A stretch of 64,000 nt of DNA from positions 1 to 64,000 of the forward strand of contig DASRMP010000070.1 of the NCBI GenBank assembly GCA_035647855.1, given 5' to 3'. The notes under the pieces were generated by a model, which saw nothing but the letters and a program-made list of their open reading frames with translations, did no database searches and was not told where the DNA came from. Positions within the stretch are counted from its first letter, which is position 1. Each line of letters begins with the position of its first letter. This document shows positions 55,765-64,000 of this stretch, in pieces. The stretch is from JAAZBW01 sp035647855 (GTDB lineage Bacteria; Actinomycetota; Actinomycetes; Actinomycetales; Actinomycetaceae). Both the position numbers and the translations under genes were made by a program.

Positions 55765-56697
55765 ATGGCCCGGTCGAAGCCCGTGACCTTCCCGCCGGAG
55801 ACCGGCGAACTGCCAAGCCCGGTGGTGGACAACCACACCCACTTCTCCCTGCCTGGTGACGGGACCGAACTTCCGGGGGGTGCCGAGCCACTGCCGATGG
55901 ACGTGCAGATCGAGCGCGGCAGGCGTGCAGGGGTGATCGGGTTCATCCACTCGGGGTGTGAAATCCTCGATCTCGAGCCTGCCGTGGAGCTCGCCCGCCG
56001 GTGGAAGCCCGTGGCGGCCGCGATCGCGATCCATCCGAACGAGGCGCCGCGCCATGCCGGAGTCACCGAAACCGCGCCGGACGGCTGGGAGCAGGACCTC
56101 GCCGACCACCACCGCGCGTTCTCCCTCGACGACGCAATTGCGCAGGTAGCAGACCTGGCCGCCGCGAATCCCGAGCACGTGGTGGCAATCGGCGAGAGCG
56201 GCATGGACCTGTTCCGGACCGCTGCATCGGGGCTCGAGGTGCAACGGCGGGCCTTCCGGGAGCACATCGCGCTCGCGAAGGAACTCGGATTGCCCCTGCA
56301 GATCCACGACCGCGAGGCGCATGCCGAGATCGTCGACATCCTGAGGCGCGACGGCGGACCCGAAATGACGGTCTTCCACTGCTTCTCGGGCGATCGCGAA
56401 CTCGCCGAGATCCTGAACGAACACGGTTGGTACGCAAGCTTCGCGGGCCCGATCACGTTCAAGTCCAACCAGGAGTTGCGCGACGCCTGCAGGGTCATGG
56501 ATCCGGACCGCGTCCTGGTCGAGACGGACGCGCCCTACCTGACGCCCGCCCCATACCGGGGCCGCCCGAACGCCCCCTATGTCATGACGCATACGGTCCG
56601 TGCCGTGGCAGAGGCGATGGGGATGGAACTCACTTACGCGTGCCAGGTGCTGCTCGCGAACACCCGGCGAGTGTACGGGGACTGGTTCACAAGTTAG
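55765..56697 (+). CDS. tatD: TatD-family metal-dependent DNase
   Basis: The product has 310 residues. It is an amidohydrolase-fold nuclease. VVDNHTHFS (first metal ligands) lies near residue 20, AIAIHPNEAP near 85, the metal-bridging AIGESGMDL near 140, LPLQIHDREAH near 175, TVFHCFSGD near 200 and the final aspartate in LVETDAPYLTPAPYRGRPN near 252. The N-terminal region is about 25 residues longer than in enterobacterial TatD, as in actinobacteria. It follows metG by 8 bp and is probably cotranscribed. Confidence 0.95.
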   Translation: MARSKPVTFPPETGELPSPVVDNHTHFSLPGDGTELPGGAEPLPMDVQIERGRRAGVIGFIHSGCEILDLEPAVELARRWKPVAAAIAIHPNEAPRHAGVTETAPDGWEQDLADHHRAFSLDDAIAQVADLAAANPEHVVAIGESGMDLFRTAASGLEVQRRAFREHIALAKELGLPLQIHDREAHAEIVDILRRDGGPEMTVFHCFSGDRELAEILNEHGWYASFAGPITFKSNQELRDACRVMDPDRVLVETDAPYLTPAPYRGRPNAPYVMTHTVRAVAEAMGMELTYACQVLLANTRRVYGDWFTS

Positions 56698-56852
56698 TTG
56701 CCATCGCGGTCGCCGCCCAATTCTCGTGTTTCCGCAGGTCAAGGGCCTGCTCGCGGGCGTGACCCATCTGACGTTCCGATAATCTTCCTCGAAGATCACG
56801 ATTCGGTTACGGTCGTGTCTTGACCGCGAACCCTCCTGAACGGGAACAAGTA

Positions 56853-57914
56853 GTGACTGAACAGCATCTGCCGGCCCAGGACAACACTACGAGCCACGAC
56901 CGGACCTCTTCGAAACGACACGCCCTCACTTCGGCCGCACGCGCCACGGTTGTCGGGGCTCTCGCCCTCGGCCTGACGGGCTTCGTGGTGGCGGGCCAGG
57001 TGACGAGCGAGGCCGGCGCCGCCGAGACGCAGGCGAGCGCGAGCGATTCATCGTGGGACATGCGCGCCGGAAGCGTGATGGCCTCCCGTGACATTCTCGG
57101 TGGCCGTGCGTCCCTCGAGATGCCTGCGCTGCGCACTTTCACGGTGAGCGTCGACGGCGCCACCGTGGAGGTCGAGAGCAACGCCAACTCACTGGCCGAG
57201 GCTCTGCGCGACACCGGCATCGTGCTCGGCCCCGATGACGTCGTCTCCTCCCCGCTCAACGTCCTCCCCATGGCCGGCACGGTCATCACGATCCTGCGCG
57301 TGTCGGACGGTGAGGTCGTCGAGGAGACGATCGACCCCCACGGCACCAGCGAGGTCAGGACCAACAGCCTCTACACGGGCGAGAGCCGCGTGAAGACCCC
57401 CGGCGTGGACGGCCGAACGGTCACCACCTACGCCACCGTGATGGTTGATGGCGAAGAGCAGAGCCGGGAAATCGTCGCGCAACTCGTGGTGCAGAACCGG
57501 GTGGACGAGGTCGTCGAGGTGGGCACCAAGGAGCGCCCCGTCGCCACGGCACCCCGGAACTCCGGCTCCGGCGGGACCTCGAGTTCCCCGGCACCCGCGC
57601 CGTCGGCCTACTCCGGTGACGCGATCGGCACCGGCCAGTCCATGGCTGCGGCCCGCGGCTGGACCGGTGACCAGTGGAGCTGCCTCTACAACCTCTGGCA
57701 GAAGGAATCCAACTGGAACCCCTCCGCCATGAACCGCTCCTCGGGCGCGTACGGCATCCCGCAGTCGCTGCCGGGTTCCAAGATGGCCAGCCACGGCGCC
57801 GACTGGCAGACCAACCCTGCCACGCAGATCGCCTGGGGCCTCGACTACATCGCCGGCCGCTACGGCACCCCGTGCGCCGCATGGAACCACTCGGTCGCGA
57901 AGAACTGGTACTGA
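56853..57914 (+). CDS. Secreted G5-domain lytic transglycosylase-like protein
   Basis: The product has 353 residues from GTG 56853; a TTG at 56820 would add 11. A basic stretch and one hydrophobic segment (TVVGALALGLTGFVVAG) form a signal peptide. Then come a DUF348 domain (FTVSVDGATVEVESNANSLA), a G5 domain (VEETIDPHGTSEVRTNSLY, RTVTTYATVMVDG), a Ser/Pro linker, and an SLT-type C-terminal domain with the catalytic Glu in LWQKESNWNPSAMN plus GAYGIPQSLPG. This is the plan of actinobacterial cell-wall hydrolases of the Rpf2 neighbourhood, but the C-terminal domain is SLT-like, not the canonical Rpf fold. It likely remodels peptidoglycan. Confidence 0.88.
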   Translation: MTEQHLPAQDNTTSHDRTSSKRHALTSAARATVVGALALGLTGFVVAGQVTSEAGAAETQASASDSSWDMRAGSVMASRDILGGRASLEMPALRTFTVSVDGATVEVESNANSLAEALRDTGIVLGPDDVVSSPLNVLPMAGTVITILRVSDGEVVEETIDPHGTSEVRTNSLYTGESRVKTPGVDGRTVTTYATVMVDGEEQSREIVAQLVVQNRVDEVVEVGTKERPVATAPRNSGSGGTSSSPAPAPSAYSGDAIGTGQSMAAARGWTGDQWSCLYNLWQKESNWNPSAMNRSSGAYGIPQSLPGSKMASHGADWQTNPATQIAWGLDYIAGRYGTPCAAWNHSVAKNWY

Positions 57915-57945
57915 TCGCAGCGGACTGTCCGCTAACCTGCGATCC

Positions 57946-58848
57946 GTGCACCTGCTGACTCCAACAAACGTCCGGGCGCTCGCCGACTCCCTCGGCGTGC
58001 GCCCGGCCAAGCGTCTCGGCCAGAACTTCGTCCACGACGGCGGAACCGTGCGCCGCATCGCGCGGGTCGCCGGCGTGGGCCAAGAAGATTTCGTGCTCGA
58101 AGTTGGTCCGGGCCTCGGCTCCCTCACGCTGGCGCTGCTCGAGGCGGGCGCGCACGTCGTCGCCGTCGAGATCGATCCGAAACTGGCCGCCGCGTTGCCC
58201 GGTACGGTCGAGCGGTTCGCGCCCGAGGCCGCCGATCGGCTCACCGTGTTGACCGCCGACGCGCTCACCATCGCGTCGCCCTCGAACCTGCCGCTGCCGA
58301 AATCGCTCGCCGGAGAGCCCGGACGGACGCCCACGAAACTCGTGGCGAACCTGCCGTACAACGTCGCGACGCCCGTGATCCTCACACTCCTGGCGAACCT
58401 CCCCGAACTCTCGGACGTGCTGGTGATGGTGCAGTCGGAGGTCGCTGACCGGCTCGTCGCCGGCCCGGGCGGCAGGGTGTACGGCGCACCTTCGGTGAAG
58501 GTGGCGTGGTACGGGACGGCGTCGCACGCCGGAATGGTGTCGCGCACGGTGTTCTGGCCGGTACCCAACGTCGATTCGGCGCTTGTCCGTATCGTGCGCG
58601 GGGATCCGCCGTGCCGTGAGCTGGACGTGTCGCGAGAAGGCGTCTTCGCCGTCGTCGACGCTGCTTTCGCGCAGCGAAGGAAGACGCTCAGGGCCGCACT
58701 CGCGAGCTGGGCCGGAAGCCCGGCCGCGGCGGAGGTGGCGTTGCGCGCCGCGGGCATAGAACCGAGCCGGCGCGGCGAGACTCTTGAAGTGCGCGAATTC
58801 TGCAGGATTGCCGCGGGTTCCAGGATTCCCCGGTCACCGGATCAGTGA
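57946..58848 (+). CDS. rsmA: 16S rRNA (A1518/A1519-N6) dimethyltransferase
   Basis: The product has 300 residues from GTG 57946. It dimethylates two adjacent adenines in the 3' hairpin of 16S rRNA (KsgA). The signature RLGQNFVHD is at residues 23-31, the SAM-binding motif VLEVGPGLGSLT near 50, the acidic VVAVEIDP near 73, the catalytic NLPYNVATP near 133, and FWPVPNVDSALVRI near 205, followed by the C-terminal helical domain (AFAQRRKTLRAAL). There is no clear ribosome site. It sits between the G5/transglycosylase gene and ispE, the usual actinobacterial order. Confidence 0.96.
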   Translation: MHLLTPTNVRALADSLGVRPAKRLGQNFVHDGGTVRRIARVAGVGQEDFVLEVGPGLGSLTLALLEAGAHVVAVEIDPKLAAALPGTVERFAPEAADRLTVLTADALTIASPSNLPLPKSLAGEPGRTPTKLVANLPYNVATPVILTLLANLPELSDVLVMVQSEVADRLVAGPGGRVYGAPSVKVAWYGTASHAGMVSRTVFWPVPNVDSALVRIVRGDPPCRELDVSREGVFAVVDAAFAQRRKTLRAALASWAGSPAAAEVALRAAGIEPSRRGETLEVREFCRIAAGSRIPRSPDQ

Positions 58849-58890
58849 CCCGAGAGGCCATCGGTTCCGAAGCGTGACAAAGTGCCAAAC

Positions 58891-59775
58891 ATGACAGTTC
58901 GAGTCAAGGCGCCGGCGAAAGTGAACCTCTACCTGGCCGTCGGGCGCCCGCACGAGGACGGTTACCACCCGTTGGCCACGATCTTCCAAGCCGTGGACCT
59001 GTACGACACGGTCACGGTGCGTGAGTCGGACGATCTCACGCTCACCATGCGCGGCATGGGGAACGGACTGCCCGTGGACGGCTCCAACCTCGCGATCCGC
59101 GCTGCGCGTGCCCTTGCGGACTTCGCTGGGATGGAGGCCCGGGCGGACATCCAGATCGACAAGAGGATCCCCATTGCCGGCGGGATGGCCGGCGGCTCGG
59201 CGGACGCGGCCGGCACGCTGGTCGCGTTGGACAGGCTGTGGAACCTTGCCCTCGGTACAGAGCAGTTGCTCGCGCTCGGAGCGCAGCTCGGAGCAGACGT
59301 GCCGTTCTGCCTCATGGGCGGCACCGCGCTCGGGCTGGGACGAGGTGATCAACTCACGCCGCTGATCAGCCGCGGGTTGTACTCGTGGCTCTTCGTCACA
59401 CAGCAGCGGGGCCTGTCCACACCCCAGGTGTTCCGGCGGTTCGACGAACTGCGGCCGGACGCGCCCGAGATCCCGGAGATCGAGAGGGCATTCGCCAGTG
59501 CGCTTGCGCAAGGGGACGAAGAATTCGTCGCTCGGTACGCGCTCAACGACCTGGCCGAAGCGGCGCTCACTCTGCACGCGGGAGCACGCGCCGTCATGGA
59601 AGTGTGTGAGGCAGCTTCGCTTTCCGCGTTCGTCTCAGGCAGCGGTCCGACGATTGCGGTGCATGTCCCGCCGGGCAGGGACGCCGATTCGCTGTCCGGG
59701 CACATACGACGGTCGGTCCCCGGAACGGGGTGCATCAGCGCCGGCGGACCCGTGGCGGGCGCGTCCGTGATCTAG
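58891..59775 (+). CDS. ispE: 4-diphosphocytidyl-2-C-methyl-D-erythritol kinase
   Basis: The product has 294 residues from ATG 58891; a GTG three codons earlier is possible. It is a GHMP kinase of the MEP isoprenoid pathway, phosphorylating CDP-ME. The N-terminal VKAPAKVNLYLAVGRPHEDG (first motif), the ATP-binding PIAGGMAGGSADAAG near residues 94-108, GADVPFCLMGGTALGLGRG near 130, and the C-terminal SGSGPTIAVHV are all present. It starts about 40 bp after rsmA on the same strand and precedes the ABC-F gene by 13 bp. Confidence 0.96.
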   Translation: MTVRVKAPAKVNLYLAVGRPHEDGYHPLATIFQAVDLYDTVTVRESDDLTLTMRGMGNGLPVDGSNLAIRAARALADFAGMEARADIQIDKRIPIAGGMAGGSADAAGTLVALDRLWNLALGTEQLLALGAQLGADVPFCLMGGTALGLGRGDQLTPLISRGLYSWLFVTQQRGLSTPQVFRRFDELRPDAPEIPEIERAFASALAQGDEEFVARYALNDLAEAALTLHAGARAVMEVCEAASLSAFVSGSGPTIAVHVPPGRDADSLSGHIRRSVPGTGCISAGGPVAGASVI

Positions 59776-59788
59776 CCTTGGATGCACC

Positions 59789-61627
59789 ATGGCGCACCTT
59801 CTCGGGGCCGAAGCCCTGCACCTCGAATTCCCCACCAGGATCGTTTTCGACGGCGTCACTCTGGGCGTCGAGGAGGGCGAACGGATCGGGATCGTCGGGC
59901 GGAACGGCGACGGCAAGTCCTCCCTGCTGCGCATGCTCGCCGGCCGTGTCCCACCGAGTTCCGGCCGCGTGACCGTGCGACGCGGCGTCCGAATCGGAGT
60001 CCTGGACCAGCATGACGATCTCGATGATGAAGAGACGATTGGCGCCGCCGTCGTCGGGAAACGGGCAGAACACGAGTGGGCGGGCGACCCGAACGTGCGG
60101 GCGGTGATTGCGGGCCTGCTCGGAGGCGTGGACTGGGACACGCGGACCGGCACGCTCTCGGGCGGGCAACGGCGCCGGGTGTCGCTGGCGCGGCTGCTCG
60201 TGGGGGACTGGGACATTCTCGCGCTCGACGAACCGACGAACCATCTCGACCTCGAGGCGATCACGTGGCTCGCCGCCCACCTGAAGAAGCGCTGGCCGGC
60301 GAACCAGGGCGCGCTGCTCCTTGTCACCCACGATCGCTGGCTGCTGGATGAAGTCGCGACTGACACGTGGGAAGTGCACGACCGTACGGTCGAGCCGTTC
60401 GAGGGCGGCTATGCGGCGTACATCCTGCAGCGCGTGGAGCGGGACAGGCAGGCCGCTGTCGTGGAGCAGCGCCGCAAGAACCTCGCGCGGAAGGAACTGG
60501 CGTGGCTCCGCCGCGGCGCACCCGCGCGGACGGCGAAGCCGAAGTTCCGGATCGATGCGGCGAATGCCCTGATCGCGGACGTGCCGCCGCTGCGGGACTC
60601 GATCGGGCTTCAGGCGCTTGCGATCTCACGCCTCGGCAAGCGTGTGGTGGACCTGCTCGGCGCCGGCGTCGCGTATGGCAAGAACGAGGTGTTGCGCGGT
60701 GTCGAGTGGCGGATCGCTCCGGGGGAGCGTACCGGCGTCCTCGGCGTCAACGGCGCCGGCAAGTCCACGCTGCTCGGGCTGATCGACGGGAGTGTGGCGC
60801 CGACGTCGGGGAGCGTGAAGCGCGGGAGCACGGTCCGCGTGGCCGCGTTGAGCCAGCGACTCGACGACGTCGACGAGTTCGGCGACGACCCGGTCCGGGT
60901 CGTGATCGGCGGACTCAAATCGACCTACACGTTCGGCTCCGGCTCGAAGGCGCAGGAACTCACGCCCGCGCAACTGCTGGAGCGGCTCGGATTCGCCTCC
61001 GCGCAGCTCTCGACCCAGGTGAAGGACCTCTCAGGCGGGCAGAAACGGCGGCTGCAGTTGCTGCTGATTCTCCTGGGCCGGCCGAACGTCCTGCTGCTCG
61101 ACGAACCCACGAACGACCTGGACACGGACATGCTCGCGGCCATGGAGGACCTGCTGGACTCGTGGCCGGGGACGTTGATCGTGGTCAGCCACGACCGGTA
61201 CTTCCTCGAACGCGTGACCGACCAGCAGTATGCGATCCTCGGTGGAGGCTTGCGGCATCTGCCCGGTGGCGTCGATGAGTACCTGCGGCTGGTGGCTGCG
61301 GGGGAGCGCCGCTCTGTCAGCCGTGATGGTGGAGGTGATGGTGGCCGCGCGAGTGGGGACGGCGGCAACGCCCTGCCACCGGCCACGGCACCCGATTCCG
61401 GGCTCTCGGGCGCCGAGCGGCACACCGCGCAGAAGGGACTCGCGTCCCTCGAGCGGCGGCTGGAGAAGGCGACCACTGAAGTCGACACTATTCACCGTCG
61501 CATCGCCGCCCACGACCAGTCCGACTACGTGGGCCTGAGCTCACTCACGGCTGAGCTGAGGGAGCTTCAATCGCATCTGGGGGTACTCGAAGACGAGTGG
61601 CTGGAGCTGTCGGAGCGTCTGGGCTGA
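59789..61627 (+). CDS. ABC-F family ATPase (Uup-like)
   Basis: The product has 612 residues with two ATP-binding cassettes and no membrane segments. The first half has GRNGDGKSS, LSGGQRRRVSLARL and ALDEPTNHLDL; the second has GVNGAGKST, LSGGQKRRLQLL and LLDEPTNDLDTD. Between them is the linker with FEGGYAAYILQR, and the C-terminus is a charged coiled coil (ASLERRLEKATTEVDTIHRR). ABC-F proteins act on ribosomes; the C-terminal coiled coil resembles Uup-type members. A Gly/Ser/Asp-rich spacer precedes the coil. The 3' end overlaps the convergent MarR gene by about 83 bp. Confidence 0.92.
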   Translation: MAHLLGAEALHLEFPTRIVFDGVTLGVEEGERIGIVGRNGDGKSSLLRMLAGRVPPSSGRVTVRRGVRIGVLDQHDDLDDEETIGAAVVGKRAEHEWAGDPNVRAVIAGLLGGVDWDTRTGTLSGGQRRRVSLARLLVGDWDILALDEPTNHLDLEAITWLAAHLKKRWPANQGALLLVTHDRWLLDEVATDTWEVHDRTVEPFEGGYAAYILQRVERDRQAAVVEQRRKNLARKELAWLRRGAPARTAKPKFRIDAANALIADVPPLRDSIGLQALAISRLGKRVVDLLGAGVAYGKNEVLRGVEWRIAPGERTGVLGVNGAGKSTLLGLIDGSVAPTSGSVKRGSTVRVAALSQRLDDVDEFGDDPVRVVIGGLKSTYTFGSGSKAQELTPAQLLERLGFASAQLSTQVKDLSGGQKRRLQLLLILLGRPNVLLLDEPTNDLDTDMLAAMEDLLDSWPGTLIVVSHDRYFLERVTDQQYAILGGGLRHLPGGVDEYLRLVAAGERRSVSRDGGGDGGRASGDGGNALPPATAPDSGLSGAERHTAQKGLASLERRLEKATTEVDTIHRRIAAHDQSDYVGLSSLTAELRELQSHLGVLEDEWLELSERLG

Positions 61628-62147
61628 ATCCCGGCCCGCGGGGAGCTGCCGTTGCGTCGTCGAATTGCATCAGCAGATCGCGCAGGCTGGCGGCGAGATC
61701 GTCCCGCCGGCCGTCAGGCAGGGGCGCGAGCAATTCTCGCTCGAAGTCGAGCAGGTGCGCCATCGCCGTGTCGACGGCGGTCTTCCCGGCGGCGCTCAGA
61801 CGTACTCGGACGACGCGCCGATCAGAGGGGTCGGCCTCGCGGGTCACAAGTCGCTTGGCGACGAGCCGGTCGATGCGGTTGGTCATCGTGCCCGAGGAGA
61901 CGAGGGTCTCCTCGACCAGTCGGCCGGGCGTGAGTTCGAAGGGCGCGCCGGCGCGGCGGAGCGCGGAGAGGACGTCGAACTCCCATGTCTCCAACTTCGA
62001 GGTGGTGAAGGCATAGCGGCGCGCGATCTCGAGCTGCCGGCTGAGACGGCTGACGCGGGAGAAGACCTGGAGGGGCTCGAGGTCGAGATCTGGCCGCTGA
62101 GCGCGCCACGCCGCGATGATGCGGTCCACCTCGTCCTGCGATGCCAT
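61545..62147 (-). CDS. MarR-family transcriptional regulator
   Basis: The product has 200 residues. The winged helix covers residues 50-120: TWEFDVLSALRRAGAPFELT, RLVEETLVSSGTMTNRIDRL and the wing VTREADPSDRRVVRVRLSA. The C-terminal 30 residues are disordered, Ala/Pro-rich and extend over the 3' end of the ABC-F gene on the opposite strand. It follows the NatB-like permease by 73 bp in the same direction, with a palindrome between them, so it may regulate itself and the exporter. Confidence 0.88.
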   Translation of the reverse strand: MASQDEVDRIIAAWRAQRPDLDLEPLQVFSRVSRLSRQLEIARRYAFTTSKLETWEFDVLSALRRAGAPFELTPGRLVEETLVSSGTMTNRIDRLVAKRLVTREADPSDRRVVRVRLSAAGKTAVDTAMAHLLDFERELLAPLPDGRRDDLAASLRDLLMQFDDATAAPRGPGFSPDAPTAPATRLRVPPDAIEAPSAQP

Positions 62148-62154
62148 GACGCGA

Positions 62155-62208
62155 CTTTACTCGACATCAAGATATCTCGCGCGGGTGGACTCCCCCCCCC
62201 GGGTGGAC
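62155..62208. promoter_or_regulatory. Palindrome and C-tract upstream of the MarR gene
   Basis: AGATATCT (62170-62177) is a perfect palindrome inside an A/T-rich spot of an otherwise GC-rich gap, placed where an autoregulatory MarR site would be. Next to it is a run of nine C (62192-62200) between two GGGTGGAC direct repeats (62183-62190 and 62201-62208). That run could vary in length by slippage. Confidence 0.4.
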
Positions 62209-62220
62209 CACGCCCGGGGA

Positions 62221-63417
62221 CTACGCCCGGGCGAACGCCTCCCTCAGCGTGAGACGCGCACCCGTGTGGAGGACGCCGCGGTGATACACCTTCGCAGCGA
62301 TCCATACGCACACGATGATCGTCAGCAGCCCGACTCCGATCGACGCCGCCACTTGCCAGGCCGGGACATCAACGAAGACCTGACGTACCGGCATCACGAA
62401 CGGGCCGGTGAACGGCAGGATCGAGGTGATCACGGACGCGGTCGAGTTCGGTGCGTTGGTGGGCAGGTACATCGCGACGTAGAACGGGACAAGCAGGAGG
62501 AAGATCATGGGCGCGGTGACCGAGCCGACATCCTCCTGCCGGGAGGCGAGCGCCGAGATGCCGCCCCACAACACCACGAACATCGCGAAGCCGATCAGGA
62601 ACCACACCACCAGCCAGCCGATGTACGGGCCCAGCTGGATGCTGACGTCGTCGAGCAGTCCGGACACCGAGGCGGCGCCGACGGCAGTGAGCGCATACAG
62701 CAGCACCTGGCTGAACGCCACGACGCCGATGCCGAGAATCTTTCCCCCGAACAGTTGCGACGGCGTAATGGTGGCGAGCAGGAGTTCCACCACCCGGGAG
62801 GACTTCTCCTCCACCACGCCCATGGAGACCAGCGACCCGGACATCACGATGCCCATGAAGAGCAGCGCGATCATCGCCCACGAGACGATGAGCTTCCCCC
62901 AGTCGGTGCCCACGCCCTCGTTGTCGGCGGCGAACGTGATCTCCGGCATCGAGGCGGCGACGGCCGTCATGGACTCCACGGGATCGCCGCCGAGTTCGCT
63001 GATCTCGGCCGCCACCGCGAATGACTGCATGGCGCTGTAGACCACCTGCTCGATGACCGGATCTGACGGAGCCTCCGGGAATCGCAGTTCCGAGTTCCCG
63101 AGTTCGCCGCCGAGCCAGGCACGGATGTCGCCCTCGTCAAGGGCCGGGCTCGCGTCAGCTTCTTCGACGACGGCGGTCTCGATCTGCAGGTCCAGCGTCG
63201 CGCCGATCGCGGCCAGCGACGGACCGATGTCCGCAAGTTCCGACGAGACCCCGATCGCGGTGACCTCATTCTCCTGTGCGCTCCGGTTCATCATGAAGGA
63301 GGCGAAGAACGACGCCCCGATGATCAGGACCAGCACGACCACGAGAGAGATGACGAACGAACGCCGGGCGACGTTCGCGAGGATCTCGCGCCGTGCGACC
63401 AGAAGGATCCTGTTCAT
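62221..63417 (-). CDS. ABC-2 permease, NatB-like
   Basis: The product has 398 residues. The first membrane helix (FVISLVVVLVLIIGASFFAS, about 21-40) is followed by a large extracytoplasmic domain (about 45-180), then five more helices. The NatB-type conserved segment GVVEEKSSRVVELLLATITP, then FGGKILGIG, is present near 200-230. NatAB-type exporters move sodium or peptides; the substrate is not predictable. The ATG overlaps the stop of the ATPase gene by 3 bp (ATGA). Confidence 0.9.
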   Translation of the reverse strand: MNRILLVARREILANVARRSFVISLVVVLVLIIGASFFASFMMNRSAQENEVTAIGVSSELADIGPSLAAIGATLDLQIETAVVEEADASPALDEGDIRAWLGGELGNSELRFPEAPSDPVIEQVVYSAMQSFAVAAEISELGGDPVESMTAVAASMPEITFAADNEGVGTDWGKLIVSWAMIALLFMGIVMSGSLVSMGVVEEKSSRVVELLLATITPSQLFGGKILGIGVVAFSQVLLYALTAVGAASVSGLLDDVSIQLGPYIGWLVVWFLIGFAMFVVLWGGISALASRQEDVGSVTAPMIFLLLVPFYVAMYLPTNAPNSTASVITSILPFTGPFVMPVRQVFVDVPAWQVAASIGVGLLTIIVCVWIAAKVYHRGVLHTGARLTLREAFARA

Positions 63418-64000
63418 GCCGCCACCTCCTCGGAAGTGCTCACGACGTGCCGGAAGAGGTCCTGGAGTCGCGGTCGTTCACGCGCGAACTCGCGGAGCAT
63501 TCCCGCGTCGGTCGCGGCCTTCAGCAACGCCTGCTCAGCCGTGATGTCACCGGAAGCGAATTCGACCACGACCTCGCCGTCGTCGCGGGAGATTTCGCGC
63601 ACGTTCGGCACGCCGGCAAGCCAGCCCGGCCGTGCGCCGTCGACCCGGATCCGCATCCGGGCGGTGTCCGTCACGCGGAGGTCCTCGATCGTGCCTTCCG
63701 CGACGATGCGGCCGTCCTTGATGATCCCGACCCGGTCGCACAGCCGTTCCACGAGGTCCAGTTGGTGCGAGGAGAAGATAACGGGCACGCCGCTCGCGGC
63801 GGTGTCCCTCAGCACGCCGCTCATCACCTCGACCGCGACGGGGTCGAGTCCTGAGAACGGCTCGTCGAGCACCAGGATCCTCGGGTTGTGAACCAGCGCC
63901 GCGGAGAGCTGGACCCGTTGCTGGTTCCCGAGAGAGAGCTTGTCAACCGTGTCATGCCGGCGGTGCCCGACGCCGAGGCGGTCGGTCCACGCCTCCATGG
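63414..64000 (-). CDS. ABC transporter ATP-binding protein, NatA-like (5' end beyond window)
   Basis: Only the C-terminal ~195 residues are in view; the frame continues past the right edge, where the Walker A motif must lie. Visible are the signature LSLGNQQRVQLSAAL, Walker B ILVLDEPFSGLDP, the switch SSHQLDLVE and the C-terminal accessory domain (MRIRVDGARPGWLAG). The SLGNQQR signature is typical of NatA/YhaQ-type exporters that pair with ABC-2 permeases like the overlapping downstream gene. Confidence 0.9.
   Translation of the reverse strand, partial: MEAWTDRLGVGHRRHDTVDKLSLGNQQRVQLSAALVHNPRILVLDEPFSGLDPVAVEVMSGVLRDTAASGVPVIFSSHQLDLVERLCDRVGIIKDGRIVAEGTIEDLRVTDTARMRIRVDGARPGWLAGVPNVREISRDDGEVVVEFASGDITAEQALLKAATDAGMLREFARERPRLQDLFRHVVSTSEEVAA

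Noticed and set aside
1..64000. CRISPR arrays
   Set aside because: No series of evenly spaced identical short repeats with unique spacers was seen. Repeated DNA is either in-frame protein repeats or degenerate intergenic repeats.

Overview
The window is high-GC DNA with actinobacterial gene content and order: metG, tatD, a G5/transglycosylase protein, rsmA, ispE and an ABC-F ATPase in one run; rsmI divergent from a PMT mannosyltransferase; 5-formyl-THF cyclo-ligase beside a SepX/GlpR-like gene; an FmdB, SAF and mscL cluster; a DUF222/HNH protein; and several apparently leaderless genes. It points to Actinomycetota, probably the Micrococcales/Actinomycetales side. I cannot name a genus.

Region 1 (1-21.0 kb) is one reading frame, open at the left edge. 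It encodes the C-terminal 6,992 residues of a giant modular secreted or surface protein: Gly/Ala-rich repeats, two families of short beta modules, Calx-beta-like stretches, a block of about 30 RTX-type calcium-binding repeats, and a final array of W-P/GH repeats that I do not recognise. It converges on a lipoprotein with a beta-helix-like body (21.0-22.6 kb).

Region 2 (22.9-37.2 kb) is mostly chromosomal housekeeping. It has a ferredoxin-reductase-like flavoprotein, a FolP2-like dihydropteroate-synthase paralogue overlapping a RibD-type reductase, a large helicase/endonuclease-like protein whose Walker A site has decayed, a small conserved protein, MscL, a SAF protein, an FmdB zinc ribbon, a penicillin-acylase-family hydrolase, 5-FCL, SepX/GlpR and tRNA-Ala(CGC).

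Region 3 (37.2-50.1 kb) is accessory and partly wrecked. Immediately after the tRNA is a long hairpin containing the stop codon of a serine-recombinase tail. That tail is fused tail-to-head to the C-terminal stub of a ThiF/E1-like enzyme. Then come an M50-type membrane protease with a possible PqqD-like N-terminus, a TetR regulator and two ABC exporter pairs, followed by a second degraded serine-recombinase tail. I read 37.2-43.1 kb as a decayed mobile island that may have carried a modified-peptide maturation/export system. Beyond it lie a small lipoprotein, a DUF308 membrane protein, fragments of an epoxide hydrolase and a CPBP protease, a frameshifted ABC transporter, a DUF222/HNH protein and a cyclophilin-like gene.

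Region 4 (50.1-64 kb) returns to core genome: a structured GC-rich intergenic segment, PMT mannosyltransferase, rsmI, pncA, metG, tatD, the G5/SLT protein, rsmA, ispE, an ABC-F ATPase, a MarR regulator, and a NatAB-like exporter whose ATPase runs off the right edge.
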